64,000 nt of DNA from Methylibium sp. (GCA_013824165.1 PNNH01000072.1:1-64000), one strand, 5' to 3'. Positions 49,223 to 58,644 are shown, counted from the first letter of the stretch. The notes: a model not told the origin generated them from the sequence alone. Translations and numbers: made by a program.

Positions 49223-49248
49223 GTCCGGCGAGCTTGCACCCGCCGGAC
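49223..49248. other. intercistronic hairpin between fdnI and fdhE
   Basis: A perfect 8-bp stem, GTCCGGCG (49223-49230) with CGCCGGAC (49241-49248), and a 10-base loop containing AGCTT. It lies in the 55-base gap between the structural and accessory genes. There is no T-tract, so it more likely marks mRNA processing, stability or partial attenuation than a full terminator. Confidence 0.45.
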
Positions 49249-49259
49249 GGGCGTCAAGC

Positions 49260-49877
49260 TTACTTGCCGCGTGTGACCTCGGAGTGCCACAAAGGATGGT
49301 TTTTCTTGGCCCAGGCCTCGCTGACCGTGCCGCGCGTCATCGCACGCACCGTCCCCTTGACCCAGATCGCCGCGTAGACATGGACGATGGTCGCCAGCAC
49401 CAGCACCACCGCCGAGATCGAGTGCAGCAGCACGGCCGCACGGATCACATCGATGGGGAAGTAGTGCGCGAACCACGGGCGCCAGAACATGAAACCCGTC
49501 ACCAGCAGCACGAACAGGCTGATCGCCAGCGTCCAGAACACCATCTTCTGCCCGTAGTTGTACTTGCCCACGGGTGGCAGGCCGTCCTTCTTGCCTTTCA
49601 GCATCTCGCCCATCTTGGCCTTCCAGGCCTTGTCGCCCTCAGTGAAGGCGTTGTCGGCCTTCAAGCGGAAGAACAGGCCGAGGAAGCTGAGCACCATCGC
49701 CAGTCCCAGGAAGGGATGGAGGATGCGCGCCCAGGAACCACCGCCGAACAGGTGGGAGAAAAAGAACAGGCTGGGATGGAAGAAGGCGAGCCCGGACAAG
49801 CCGGCGAGCACGAACAACAAGGCCACGGCCCAGTGATTCATGCGATCGCGATCCTCATAGCGACGAAGGTATTTCAT
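49260..49877 (-). CDS. fdnI: formate dehydrogenase gamma subunit, cytochrome b
   Basis: A 205-residue membrane cytochrome b that accepts electrons from the beta subunit and reduces quinone. It has four helices and the expected heme-ligand histidines: [54 protein letters not shown] cytoplasmic loop ([19 protein letters not shown]) is also conserved. It overlaps the beta-subunit gene (stop/start overlap around 49874-49877), so the three subunits are translated together. Confidence 0.94.
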   Translation of the reverse strand: MKYLRRYEDRDRMNHWAVALLFVLAGLSGLAFFHPSLFFFSHLFGGGSWARILHPFLGLAMVLSFLGLFFRLKADNAFTEGDKAWKAKMGEMLKGKKDGLPPVGKYNYGQKMVFWTLAISLFVLLVTGFMFWRPWFAHYFPIDVIRAAVLLHSISAVVLVLATIVHVYAAIWVKGTVRAMTRGTVSEAWAKKNHPLWHSEVTRGK

Positions 49878-50749
49878 GACGACTCCTTCTCATCCGACGA
49901 CTCGGACTCAACCGGACCGACCTTCATGTAGTGGAAGAACCCGGCCACCACCGCGCCCACCATGCCGGCCACGGCCAGCGGCTTGGCGATGCCCTTCCAG
50001 ACCGACACCATCGGGTTGATGTGCGGATCGGCCGGCAGGTCTTCCAGCTCGGGCTTGTCGGCATGCTTGAGCACGTACATCACATGCGTGCCGCCAACGC
50101 CCTGCGGGTTGTAGAGGCCGGCGTTCTTGAAGCCGCGCTCCTGCAACTCGCCCGCGCGCTTCTCGCCGTAGGCCACCATGTCCTCCTTGGTGCCGAAGCC
50201 GATCGCGCCAGTCGGACAGGTCTTCACGCAGGCCGGCTCCAGACCGACGCTGACGCGGTCCGAGCAGAGCGTGCACTTGTAGGCCTTGTTGTCCTTCTTG
50301 CTGATGCGGGGCACATCGAAGGGGCAGCCGGCGACGCAGTAGCCGCAGCCGATGCAGTTCTCGGAGATGAAGTCGACGATGCCGTTGCTGTACTTGACGA
50401 TCGCGCCCGGCGCCGGACAGGCCTTCAGGCAGCCTGGTTCGTCGCAGTGCATGCAGCCGTCCTTGCGGATCAGCCATTCGAGGCTACCCCCGTCGGGCTC
50501 CACCTCGAAGAACTTCATCACCGTCCACGAGCTCGGCGTGAGGTCCGCCGGGTTGTCGTAGACGCCGATGTTGTCGCCGATCTCGTCGCGCAGATCGTTC
50601 CAGTTCATGCAAGCGACCTGGCAAGCCTTGCAGCCGATGCACTTGGACTCGTCGATGAGCTTGGCGACCTCGGGCGTCGAGCGCACCTGGGGCGTTGCGG
50701 TTGTTGTGGCCGAACGGGCGACCACGTCTTGGCTTTGTAGGCTGGACAT
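49874..50749 (-). CDS. fdnH: formate dehydrogenase beta subunit, 4x[4Fe-4S]
   Basis: A 291-residue ferredoxin-like subunit that carries electrons from the catalytic subunit to the cytochrome b. Four Cys clusters are visible: [41 protein letters not shown] and [21 protein letters not shown] split by a loop. A C-terminal membrane anchor ([21 protein letters not shown]) holds it to the inner membrane, facing the periplasm. It lies 8 bases after the alpha-subunit stop. The length and domain order match E. coli FdnH/FdoH. Confidence 0.96.
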   Translation of the reverse strand: MSSLQSQDVVARSATTTATPQVRSTPEVAKLIDESKCIGCKACQVACMNWNDLRDEIGDNIGVYDNPADLTPSSWTVMKFFEVEPDGGSLEWLIRKDGCMHCDEPGCLKACPAPGAIVKYSNGIVDFISENCIGCGYCVAGCPFDVPRISKKDNKAYKCTLCSDRVSVGLEPACVKTCPTGAIGFGTKEDMVAYGEKRAGELQERGFKNAGLYNPQGVGGTHVMYVLKHADKPELEDLPADPHINPMVSVWKGIAKPLAVAGMVGAVVAGFFHYMKVGPVESESSDEKESS

Positions 50750-50757
50750 GGTTTACC

Positions 50758-53700
50758 TCAGACTTTCTCGATGTTGACGAGGAAGGCCTTGAACTCCGGC
50801 GTCTGCGAGTTCGCGTCGCCGACGAAGGGAGTCAGCGCATTGGCCAGATAGCCGTTCTGCGTCACGCCCTTGAAGCCCCAGTGGATGGGGATGCCGACGT
50901 GGTGGACCTTCTTGCCGTTGACGTCCAGGCCCTTCATGCGCTTGGTCACGACGCAGGCCGCGATGACCTCACCGCGATTGCTGCGCACCTTGACCTTGTC
51001 GCCCTGCTTGATGCCCTTCTCCTTGGCCAGTTCCTCGCCGATCTCCACAAACGGGGCCGGCTGCACGATGGCATTGCTGCGTGAGTGCTTGGTCCAGTAG
51101 TGCAGGTGCTCGGTCAGGCGGTAGGTGGTCGCGGCGTAGGGGAAGTCCTCCTTCTTGCCGAAGGCTTCCATATCGCCCTTGTAGACCCGTGCGGCCGGAT
51201 TGGAGATGGCCTTGGGGTTGTTCGGGCACATCAGATTGACACCGACAGGCGTCTCGAAGGGCTCGTAGTGCTCGGGGAAGGGACCTTCGGCCATGCCGAT
51301 GGCGTGCAGACGTGCCACGCCCTCGGGGTTCATGATGAAAGCGCCCACACCCTGCTCAGGTGCCGCATCAGGACGCATGTCCGGGATGTCCGCCCCGCCG
51401 GCCCAGCTCGTACCGTTCCAGGCCAGGTATTTGCGGCTCGGATCCCAGGGCTTGCCATCCTTGTCCGCGCTGGCGCGGTTGTAGAGGATGCGACGGTTGG
51501 CCGGCCACGCAAAGCCCCAGTTGGCATGCACGCCGAGCCCTGTCGGGTCGGAGTTGTCACGACGAGCCGTCAGATTGCCCGCCTGGCTCCAGCAACCGGC
51601 ATAGATCCAGTTGCCGCAAGCCGTCGTGCCGTCATCGCGCAGCACCGCAAAGCCCGGCACCTGTTCGCCGGCCTTGACGATGGGCTGTGGCGGCGGTGCA
51701 TTTGGCGCAGGCGGCGGCAGCGGGATAGGCTTGCCCTTGTCGTCCAGCTTGGGCGCCGGCGGCGGTGCATACAGATCAGCCAGCGCGCGGCCGCTGATCT
51801 CGCGCAGCACCTCAGCCGGCGACGGCGCATTGGGCACCACATAGGGCCAGGCCAGGCCAGCCACCGGCTCCGGCAGCGTGCCGCCGTCCTTGGCGTACAT
51901 GCCGCGCAGCTTCATGAACAGGCGCGCCATGATTTCCGAGTCCGTCTTGGCCTCACCCGGAGGATCGACCGCCTTCTCCTTCCAGCTGATCACGCGGCTG
52001 GAATTGGTGAAGGAGCCGGTCTCTTCGGCAAAGCAACTGGTCGGGAAGCGGAACACCTCAGTCTGGATCTTGGCCGGGTCCACATCATTGAGCGGCCCGA
52101 AGTTCTTCCAGAATTCGCTGGTCTCAGTCTCCAGCGGGTCCATGATGACCAGGTACTTCAGCTTGGTCAGGGCGGCCGACAGCTTCTTCTTGTTCGGCAC
52201 CGCGGCCAGGGGGTTGAAGCCCTGGCAGATGAAGCCGTTCATCTTGCCGTTGTGCATGCGCTCGAACATCGCCAGCACATCGTAGGCACCGTCACGCTTG
52301 GGCAGCCAGTCGTAGGCGAAGTCGTTGTCCTTCGTCGCGGCGGCACCGTAGTAAGCCTTCATCAGGCTGGTGTGCCACTTCGGGAAGTTCTGCGGGAAGT
52401 TCATCTGATTCGGGCGCAGCGCCTTGGGCGTGCGCGCCTTCAGATAGGTCTCGCGGTCGACATCGGCCTCGGTCGGCGAGCTCAGATAGCCCGACAGCAC
52501 CTCGGAGTAGGCGCACATATCGGTGATGCCCTGCACATTGGCGTGGCCGCGCAGCGCATTGATACCACCGCCCGGCCGGCCCATATTGCCCAGCAGCAGC
52601 TGGATCATGGCCATGGTGCGGATGTTCTGCGAACCCACCGAGTGCTGCGTCCAGCCCAGTGCGTAGCAGATGGTCATCACCTTGTTGGTGGCGGCCGTGC
52701 CGGCAATGTGCTCGCACACCTTCAGGAACTGGTCCTTGGGCGTGCCGGTGATCTTGGACACCATCTCCGGCGTGTAGCGGCTGTAGTGCTTCTTCATCTG
52801 CTGGAACACGCATTGCGGGTCCTGCATCGAATCGTCCACCTTGACGAAACCGTCCTCGCCGAGTTGATAGCCCCAGGTCGCCTTGTCGTAGCTGCGCTTC
52901 TCCTGGTTGTAGCCACTGAAGAAGCCGTTGTCGAACGCGAAGCCCTCCTTCACCAGGAAGGTCGAGTCGGTGTTCAGCTTCACATAGTCGTGATGGATCT
53001 TGTCGTTCGCCAGCAGGTAGTTGATCACCCCGCCGAGAAACGCAATGTCCGTTCCGACACGGATGGGCGCGTAATAGTCCGCCACCGCAGCCGAGCGCGT
53101 GAAGCGCGGATCGACCACGACCAGCTTGGCCTTGCGTTGCTGCATGGCCTCGGTCACCCACTTGAAACCGCAGGGGTGTGCTTCGGCGGCATTGCCGCCC
53201 ATGATGAGAACGAGATCCGTGTTCTTGATATCAGTCCACGAATTGGTCATCGCTCCGCGACCGAAAGTCGGGCCCAGACTGGACACCGTCGGTGCGTGTC
53301 AGATGCGTGCTTGTGTGTCCAGGGTGACGATCCCCAGACCACGAGCGATCTTGACGCTCAAATAACCAGATTCGTTGGAGGACGCTGAAGAGATCAGGAA
53401 ACCGGTGGTATTCCAGCGGTTCACCGTGACGGTCTTGCCATCCTTCTCGACCGTCTTGACCAGATTGGCATCGCGGTCGGCCTTCATGTGCTTGGCCACG
53501 CGGGTCAGCGCGTCTTCCCAGCTGATGCGCTTCCAGTCGGCACTGCCAGGCTCACGCACCTGCGGGAACTTGACGCGATTCGGGCTCTGGATCATGTCCA
53601 TCACGCCAGCGCCCTTGGGGCACAGCGTGCCGCGGTTCACCGGGTGATCGGGATCACCTTCGACGTGAACGATGGTCGACTTGACGTTCTTCGCCTTGTC

Positions 53701-53895
53701 GCCCAGCGTGTACATGATGAGGCCGCAGCTGACCGAGCAATACGGGCAGGTGCTGCGGGTTTCGGTGGTCCGGGAAAGCTTGAATGCGCGCGTTTCGGCG
53801 AGAGCCGCCGTGGGCGAGAAGCCCAGCGCTGCAAGACTGGATGCTGCCAGTCCTGCTCCGCTTACCCGGAAGAACTTCCTCCGGTTCATGTCCAT
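50758..53895 (-). CDS. fdnG: formate dehydrogenase alpha subunit, selenocysteine-containing
   Basis: Catalytic subunit of a periplasmic, membrane-bound formate dehydrogenase that oxidises formate to CO2 with a bis-MGD cofactor. About 1045 residues are read through an in-frame TGA (53301-53299) as selenocysteine 199, in the context LDTQARI-Sec-HAPTVSSLGPTF. The Met at 53895 is chosen because GGAGG lies 8 bases upstream; it starts a Tat signal (MDMNRRKFFRVSGAGLAASS). Next come a [4Fe-4S] site (CPYCSVSCG...GTLCPKG), the MGD domains (TDLV-type segments such as DLVLIMGGNAAEAHPCG) and a C-terminal dinucleotide-binding domain. A Pro-rich insertion (about residues 790-830) is unusual. The gene is intact, not a pseudogene. 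Confidence 0.97.
53261..53301 (-). promoter_or_regulatory. SECIS element and Sec UGA codon of fdnG
   Basis: Starting at the UGA (53301-53299), the mRNA forms an upper stem with CGG (53288-53286) pairing CCG (53271-53269), a bulged U (53285), then GUCC (53284-53281) pairing GGGC (53275-53272), closing a loop AGUCU (53280-53276). The bulged U and the GU-containing loop match the design of E. coli fdhF/fdnG SECIS hairpins recognised by SelB. The distance from the UGA is also similar. Confidence 0.88.
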
Positions 53896-54100
53896 CTGAT
53901 TTGCCTCCATGCGGGCTGATCCCGCGCTTGGGTTCGGATCCAACTGCAAGGCCGTCACGCGACACGCCATCCGATTCCCGCACAAAGCGCGCGGCTTGTC
54001 CATTCAGGGTCGGCCCTCACACAGAATGGCGCCCAAGGAAGCCGGACATGCCAGTTTGTCCGCCCGCGCCAGCCTGTCCAGCAATCGGGCGGCCGATGAC

Positions 54101-54162
54101 GACAAACTGTCGCAAGTCCTGACCCCACTCATGGCTAACCCGTAGACAGACTGTCGCAAGTC
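54101..54162. repeat. 18-bp direct repeats upstream of fdnG
   Basis: GACAAACTGTCGCAAGTC (54101-54118) and GACAGACTGTCGCAAGTC (54145-54162) differ at one base and are spaced 44 bp apart, about four helical turns. They lie in the otherwise gene-free 384-base region 53896-54279 between fdhD and fdnG. Each also contains, on the minus strand, CTTGCGACAG, placed 12 bp after a GG so that a GG-N10-GC (sigma-54-like) spacing occurs in both. Regulator-binding sites for the fdn operon are the most likely reading. Nothing else was recognised in the region. Confidence 0.65.
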
Positions 54163-54279
54163 GAGCGCCTATTGGCGGCGCGACTTCGACAAGCACGCCT
54201 CAAGCTTGTGCGCACGGCGCATCAAAACTGGGCGCAAACACAACATGCTGCGCCGCAACACCGAGCAACGGGGCGCCAC

Positions 54280-55140
54280 TCAGGTCGTTTCAGGCTCGGG
54301 GATGAAGCGATCAAAGCCGCTGTAGACCAGGAAGTGCCGCCCCTTGGCGCGCCCGATCAGGCACAGGCCCAAGCGGGCCGCCAGCGCCTGCCCCATCTGC
54401 GTCACGCCATTGCGCGACACCACGATGGGCACGCCCATCAGCGCCGCCTTCATCACCATTTCGCTGGTCAGGCGGCCGGTGGTGTAGAAGGCGACCGGCG
54501 CATCCAGCTGAGCGCGCTCGAGCTGCTGCATCCACAGCCAGCCGGCGATGGTGTCGATCGCGTTGTGGCGGCCCACGTCCTCGACATGGCACAGCATCGC
54601 GTCGCCTGCGAACAGCGCGCAGCCGTGCACCGAGCCGGCCTGCTTGTAGATGCTGTCGACGCTACGCACCTCGGCCAGCATGGCGTAAAGCGCGCGCTGC
54701 GAGAAGCGCGCCGCAGCCGGCGGCGGCAAAGGCCTCGCTTCGATTGCCTGTAGCTGATCGCCAAACACGGTGCCCTGGCCGCAGCCCGTGGTGACGGTGC
54801 GCCGGGTCGTTCGCTCGGCCAAGCCGGGCAGGCCGGCGCGCGTCTTGACGGCGGCGGCACCGACCTCCCAGTCCACCGTGATGGACTCGATGGCGTCGGG
54901 GCCATCGACCAGCCCTTGGTTGCGCAGATAGCCCAGCACCAGCAATTCGGGCTGCTCGCCCAGCGTCATCAGCGTCACCAGCTCGCGCTTGTCGATGTAG
55001 ACCGTCAAGGGGCGCTCGGCGGGGATGTTCAGGCTACGCAGCTGGCCATGCTCATCCAGCACCTCGATGGCATGGATCAGGGGCGCCCGGGCCTTGCTCA
55101 GACGGGGCAGTAGGGCGGCGCGCGCGCGGGTCGACGACAT
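54280..55140 (-). CDS. fdhD: formate dehydrogenase accessory sulfurtransferase FdhD
   Basis: A 286-residue protein that passes sulfur from IscS to the molybdenum cofactor of formate dehydrogenase. The family landmarks are PLTVYIDKRELVTLMTLGEQ, EDVGRHNAIDTIAGW, FYTTGRLTSEMVMKAALMG and SRNGVTQMGQALAARLG. The sulfur-carrying Cys is in TTGCGQGTVF; a second Cys of the CxxC found in E. coli FdhD is absent. The start MSSTRAR is chosen over an ATG three codons earlier. It is the first gene of the minus-strand fdn/sel locus and is divergent from the two-component genes across only about 36 bases. Confidence 0.95.
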   Translation of the reverse strand: MSSTRARAALLPRLSKARAPLIHAIEVLDEHGQLRSLNIPAERPLTVYIDKRELVTLMTLGEQPELLVLGYLRNQGLVDGPDAIESITVDWEVGAAAVKTRAGLPGLAERTTRRTVTTGCGQGTVFGDQLQAIEARPLPPPAAARFSQRALYAMLAEVRSVDSIYKQAGSVHGCALFAGDAMLCHVEDVGRHNAIDTIAGWLWMQQLERAQLDAPVAFYTTGRLTSEMVMKAALMGVPIVVSRNGVTQMGQALAARLGLCLIGRAKGRHFLVYSGFDRFIPEPETT

Positions 55141-55176
55141 GCACCGCATTGTCCGCTGAGCTACAGTGCCGCAGTG

Positions 55177-56580
55177 ATGCAAGAGCTCTCCACCCTCCCC
55201 CTGGGCCAAGCCCCAAGAATGGACTGGCCCACCAGCGCCGTGCTGGTGGTGGATGACGAGGAAGGCATGCGCAACTTCCTGGTCAAGACACTCGCCTCAC
55301 GCTGCGGCCAGGTGATTTCAGCCAGCAGTGCTGAAGACGGTGAAACGCTGGTGGCTCAGCAGCGCTTCGACCTGATCGTGCTGGACATCAGCCTGCCCGG
55401 CAAACGCGGGCTGGATTGGCTGCGCGAGCTGCGCGAACAGGGCAACAGCTGCGAGGTGATCCTGATCACAGCCTTCGCCGATCTGGACACCGCCATCGAG
55501 GCGCTGCGCATCGGCGCATCCGATTTCATCCTCAAGCCGTTCCGGCTGACGCAGCTGCTCAATGCCGTCAAGCACAGCCTGGAGCGTGCGCGCCTGGCGC
55601 GCGAGAACTATGTCTTGCGCCGCACGCTGTCGCAGCGCAGCGCTGTGGCCAGCGCACTGCTGGGCGATTCAGCCGTGATGCGCACGCTGCGTCAGAGCCT
55701 GCAGCGCGCTGCACCCGTGGATAGCACGGTGCTGCTGTGCGGCGAGTCGGGCTCGGGCAAGGAGCTGGCCGCACAGGCTCTGCATCGCGGCAGCGCACGC
55801 GCGGCCGGGCCCTTCGTGCCGGTGAACTGCGCCTTGATGTCGCCCGAACTGGTGGAGGCCGAACTGTTCGGCCACGCCGCAGATCCCGGCACGCTGAGCC
55901 GCGCCGCACGCGATGGCCTGTTCTATTACGCCCAGGGCGGCACGCTGTTCCTGGACGAGGTGGCCGAGCTGCCGCTGGCGGCGCAGGGCAAGCTGCTGCG
56001 AGTGCTTGAGGAGCGGCAGATACGCCCCGTCGGCAGCGAGCAGCGCATCGCGGTGGACCTGCGCATCATTGCGGCCACCAACCGCCAGCTGAACGAGGAA
56101 GTGGCAGCCGGGCGTTTCCGCAAGGACCTCTACTACCGGCTGCAAGTGGTTGAGCTGAGCCTGCCGCCGCTACGCGAGCACAAGCAGGACATCCCCGCCA
56201 TGGCCAGGCACTTCATCGAAGAACTGGCGCCGCGGCTGGGCCTGGAGCCCATCGCGCTGGGCGAGCAGGAGTTGGCCTATCTGCAGCAGTACGACTGGCC
56301 GGGCAATGTGCGCGAGTTGCGCAACCTGATCGAGCGCTCGCTGATCCTGGGCTCGCTGAATGTCTCGGCCCTCTACCCCGGCTTTGCCGGTGAACCCCGG
56401 ATCGACAGCAGCGCGCCAGCGACTGAGCCGCTCACCACGGATCTGCACACGCTGGAGCGGCGCCACATCATGGCAGTGCTGGGCTCGGTGCAGGGCGACA
56501 AGGCGCAGGCGGCACGGCTGCTGGGCATCTCCAAACGCACGCTGGAGCGACGCTTTGCCGAATGGGGCTCGCAGGCCTGA
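55177..56580 (+). CDS. NtrC-family response regulator lacking the GAFTGA motif
   Basis: A 467-residue regulator with a receiver domain (VLVVDDEEGMRNFLVKTL; phospho-Asp about residue 70 in VLDISLPG), an AAA+ domain (Walker A GESGSGKE at about 189-196, Walker B GTLFLDE, arginine-finger region FRKDLYYRL) and a Fis-type HTH (KAQAARLLGISKRTLERRF). Where sigma-54 activators have GAFTGA, this protein reads FGHAADPGTLSRAARDG, so the sigma-54-contacting L1 loop is replaced. The first codons are uncertain: GTG 55174, ATG 55177 or ATG 55219. It is divergent from fdhD and coupled to the kinase gene, so control of formate dehydrogenase is a fair guess. Confidence 0.9.
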   Translation: MQELSTLPLGQAPRMDWPTSAVLVVDDEEGMRNFLVKTLASRCGQVISASSAEDGETLVAQQRFDLIVLDISLPGKRGLDWLRELREQGNSCEVILITAFADLDTAIEALRIGASDFILKPFRLTQLLNAVKHSLERARLARENYVLRRTLSQRSAVASALLGDSAVMRTLRQSLQRAAPVDSTVLLCGESGSGKELAAQALHRGSARAAGPFVPVNCALMSPELVEAELFGHAADPGTLSRAARDGLFYYAQGGTLFLDEVAELPLAAQGKLLRVLEERQIRPVGSEQRIAVDLRIIAATNRQLNEEVAAGRFRKDLYYRLQVVELSLPPLREHKQDIPAMARHFIEELAPRLGLEPIALGEQELAYLQQYDWPGNVRELRNLIERSLILGSLNVSALYPGFAGEPRIDSSAPATEPLTTDLHTLERRHIMAVLGSVQGDKAQAARLLGISKRTLERRFAEWGSQA

Positions 56581-56583
56581 GCG

Positions 56584-58644
56584 ATGCGGGCGCCTGATCC
56601 ATCAGCCGCAGCAGCCGCTACGGCCGCAGCCACAGCAACAACGCGCCCGGCTGTGAGCATCCGCAGCAAACTGCTGGCCTTGAGCCTGCTGCCGCTGTGC
56701 GGCGTGCTGCCCCTGCTCGGGCTGATCCTGGTCTACTGGGGCGACGCCGCCTTTGATCGGCTGCTGGTCACCAAGGTACGCAGCGACCTGGCGGTGGCCA
56801 ACGGCTATTTCGAACGGGTCCAGGCCGAGGTCGGCAGCGGCACGCAAGCTGCGGCCGATGCCCACAAGCTGGTGCGCCTGCTGGAGGCGCAGACGCTGGA
56901 CGGCGTCCCTGCCCTGCTCGGCGAGGCGCGCCGGCGGCACGGGCTCGAATTTCTCAATCTGCTGGCGCCTGACGGCACGCTGCTCGCTAGCGAGCTGGGC
57001 GCCGTCGAATCGGGCCATCGGATGCCCATTCTGGTGGCGGACACGTCCGGCTCGCAGGCCTCGGTGGCTGTGCTCGAGCCCGAGCAGTTCAGGCCGATCG
57101 CACCAGCCCTGATGGACCGGCTTGCGGTGCCGCTGCTGCCGACGCTGAACGCCGCACCGACCGAGCGGCAGGTCGAGCAGCGCGCGATGGTGATGATTGC
57201 GCGCGCACCGGTGCACGATGCTGCCGGCCGCCTGCGTGGCCACCTGCAGGGCGGGGTGCTGCTGAACCGCAATCTGGGCTTCATCGATCACATCAACGAG
57301 ATCGTCTACCCGGAGGGCTCGCTGCCGCCGCTCAGCAAGGGCACGGCGACGCTCTTCCTCGACGATGTGCGGATCAGCACCAATGTGCGGCTGTTCGAGA
57401 GTTCGCGCGGCGAGCGTGCCATCGGCACACGCGTGTCCCAACAGGTGCGCGAGCAGGTGCTGGGACAGGGCGGAACCTGGCTGGCCCGCGCCTTCGTCGT
57501 CAACGACTGGTATGTCTCGGCCTATCAGCCATTGCTGGACAAGGACGGGCGCCGCATCGGCATGCTTTACGTGGGCTTTCTGGAGCAGCCTTTTTTGTGG
57601 GCCAAGTACGGCGTGCTGGCCGGCGTGGCCTTCGTGTTTCTGGCCGTGATGCTGGTAGCCGCCTGGGCCTCGCTGCGCTGGGCCCGCGGCATCTTCAAAC
57701 CCGTGGAGCGGATGGCGCGCACCATGCAGAAGGTCGAAGCCGGCGACAGCGCAGCGCGGGTAGGCGTGCTGACGTCGCACGACGAGCTGGGGGCGCTGGC
57801 AGCTCACCTGGATCATCTGCTGGACACGGTCGACGACAAGACCCGCGCGCTGCAGCGCTGGGGCGAGGAGCTGGATCGGAAGGTCGCCGAGCGCACCCAG
57901 GATCTGCAGACCGCCCAGCATCAGTTGGTGAAAAGCGAAAAGATGGCGGCCGTCGGACAGCTGACCGCCAGCATCGCGCACGAGATCAACAACCCCATCG
58001 GCGTGATCCAGGGCAATCTGGACCTGATGCGCGAGCTGCTCGGGCCGGCCGCCGCGCCGGCGCAGTCCGAGATCCGCCTCATGGACCAGCAGATCGAGCG
58101 CATGCGCCTGATCGTGACCCAGCTACTCCAGTACGCCCGGCCCACCGAATACGCAGGTTATGTAGAACAGGTCGACACGGCCGACGCGCTGGACAGCAGC
58201 CTGCTGCTGGTCGACCATCAATTGCAGCGCAGCAAGGTGCAGGTGCTGCGCGACGACAAGGCCAGCCGCGAGGTCGGCATCAACCGGCAGGAGCTACAGC
58301 AGGTGCTGATCAACCTGCTGTTGAATGCCGCGCAAGCCATGCCGGACGGCGGACAGCTGACGCTGAGCACGCAGGATTGGGACGATGCCGATGGGCAAGC
58401 GGTCGGCGTGCGCATCACCGTCTGCGATACCGGGCCGGGCCTGAGCCCCAGCATGCATGAGCGCCTGTTCCAGCCCTTCGCCACCACCAAGAGTGACGGC
58501 ACTGGGCTGGGGCTGTGGATCAGCCGCAGCCTGGTGGAACGCTACGGCGGCGATCTCCGCGCCGAGACCGGCATCAGCCCTGGCGCCTGCTTCAGCTTGT
58601 GGCTGCGCAGCGACCCGATCCAGACCCCGCAAGCGGCCGACTGA
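56584..58644 (+). CDS. sensor histidine kinase with cache-type periplasmic domain
   Basis: A 686-residue membrane kinase. An Ala/Thr-rich leader is followed by helix 1 (about 32-50), a large periplasmic sensor region (about 55-335) of cache type with GWYVSAYQPLLDKDGRRIGML-like features, helix 2 (about 340-362) and a HAMP domain. A coiled coil follows, then a DHp with phospho-His at residue 466 in SIAHEINNPIGVIQG and an ATPase domain (INLLLNAAQAMPDGG, DTGPGLSP, GTGLGLWISRSLV). It starts 3 bases after the response-regulator stop, so they are partners. Cache domains usually bind small carboxylates; formate is possible but unproven. Confidence 0.9.
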   Translation: MRAPDPSAAAAATAAATATTRPAVSIRSKLLALSLLPLCGVLPLLGLILVYWGDAAFDRLLVTKVRSDLAVANGYFERVQAEVGSGTQAAADAHKLVRLLEAQTLDGVPALLGEARRRHGLEFLNLLAPDGTLLASELGAVESGHRMPILVADTSGSQASVAVLEPEQFRPIAPALMDRLAVPLLPTLNAAPTERQVEQRAMVMIARAPVHDAAGRLRGHLQGGVLLNRNLGFIDHINEIVYPEGSLPPLSKGTATLFLDDVRISTNVRLFESSRGERAIGTRVSQQVREQVLGQGGTWLARAFVVNDWYVSAYQPLLDKDGRRIGMLYVGFLEQPFLWAKYGVLAGVAFVFLAVMLVAAWASLRWARGIFKPVERMARTMQKVEAGDSAARVGVLTSHDELGALAAHLDHLLDTVDDKTRALQRWGEELDRKVAERTQDLQTAQHQLVKSEKMAAVGQLTASIAHEINNPIGVIQGNLDLMRELLGPAAAPAQSEIRLMDQQIERMRLIVTQLLQYARPTEYAGYVEQVDTADALDSSLLLVDHQLQRSKVQVLRDDKASREVGINRQELQQVLINLLLNAAQAMPDGGQLTLSTQDWDDADGQAVGVRITVCDTGPGLSPSMHERLFQPFATTKSDGTGLGLWISRSLVERYGGDLRAETGISPGACFSLWLRSDPIQTPQAAD

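Noticed and set aside
50758-54003. Formate dehydrogenase alpha gene appearing as two adjacent broken genes or a pseudogene
   Set aside because: The only interruption is one in-frame TGA at the conserved Sec position, followed by a SECIS-like hairpin, with selA, selB and selC nearby. It is one intact gene.
53896-54279. Small protein-coding genes in the fdnG upstream region
   Set aside because: The short frames there have no ribosome sites or credible composition; direct repeats and promoter-like elements explain the region better.
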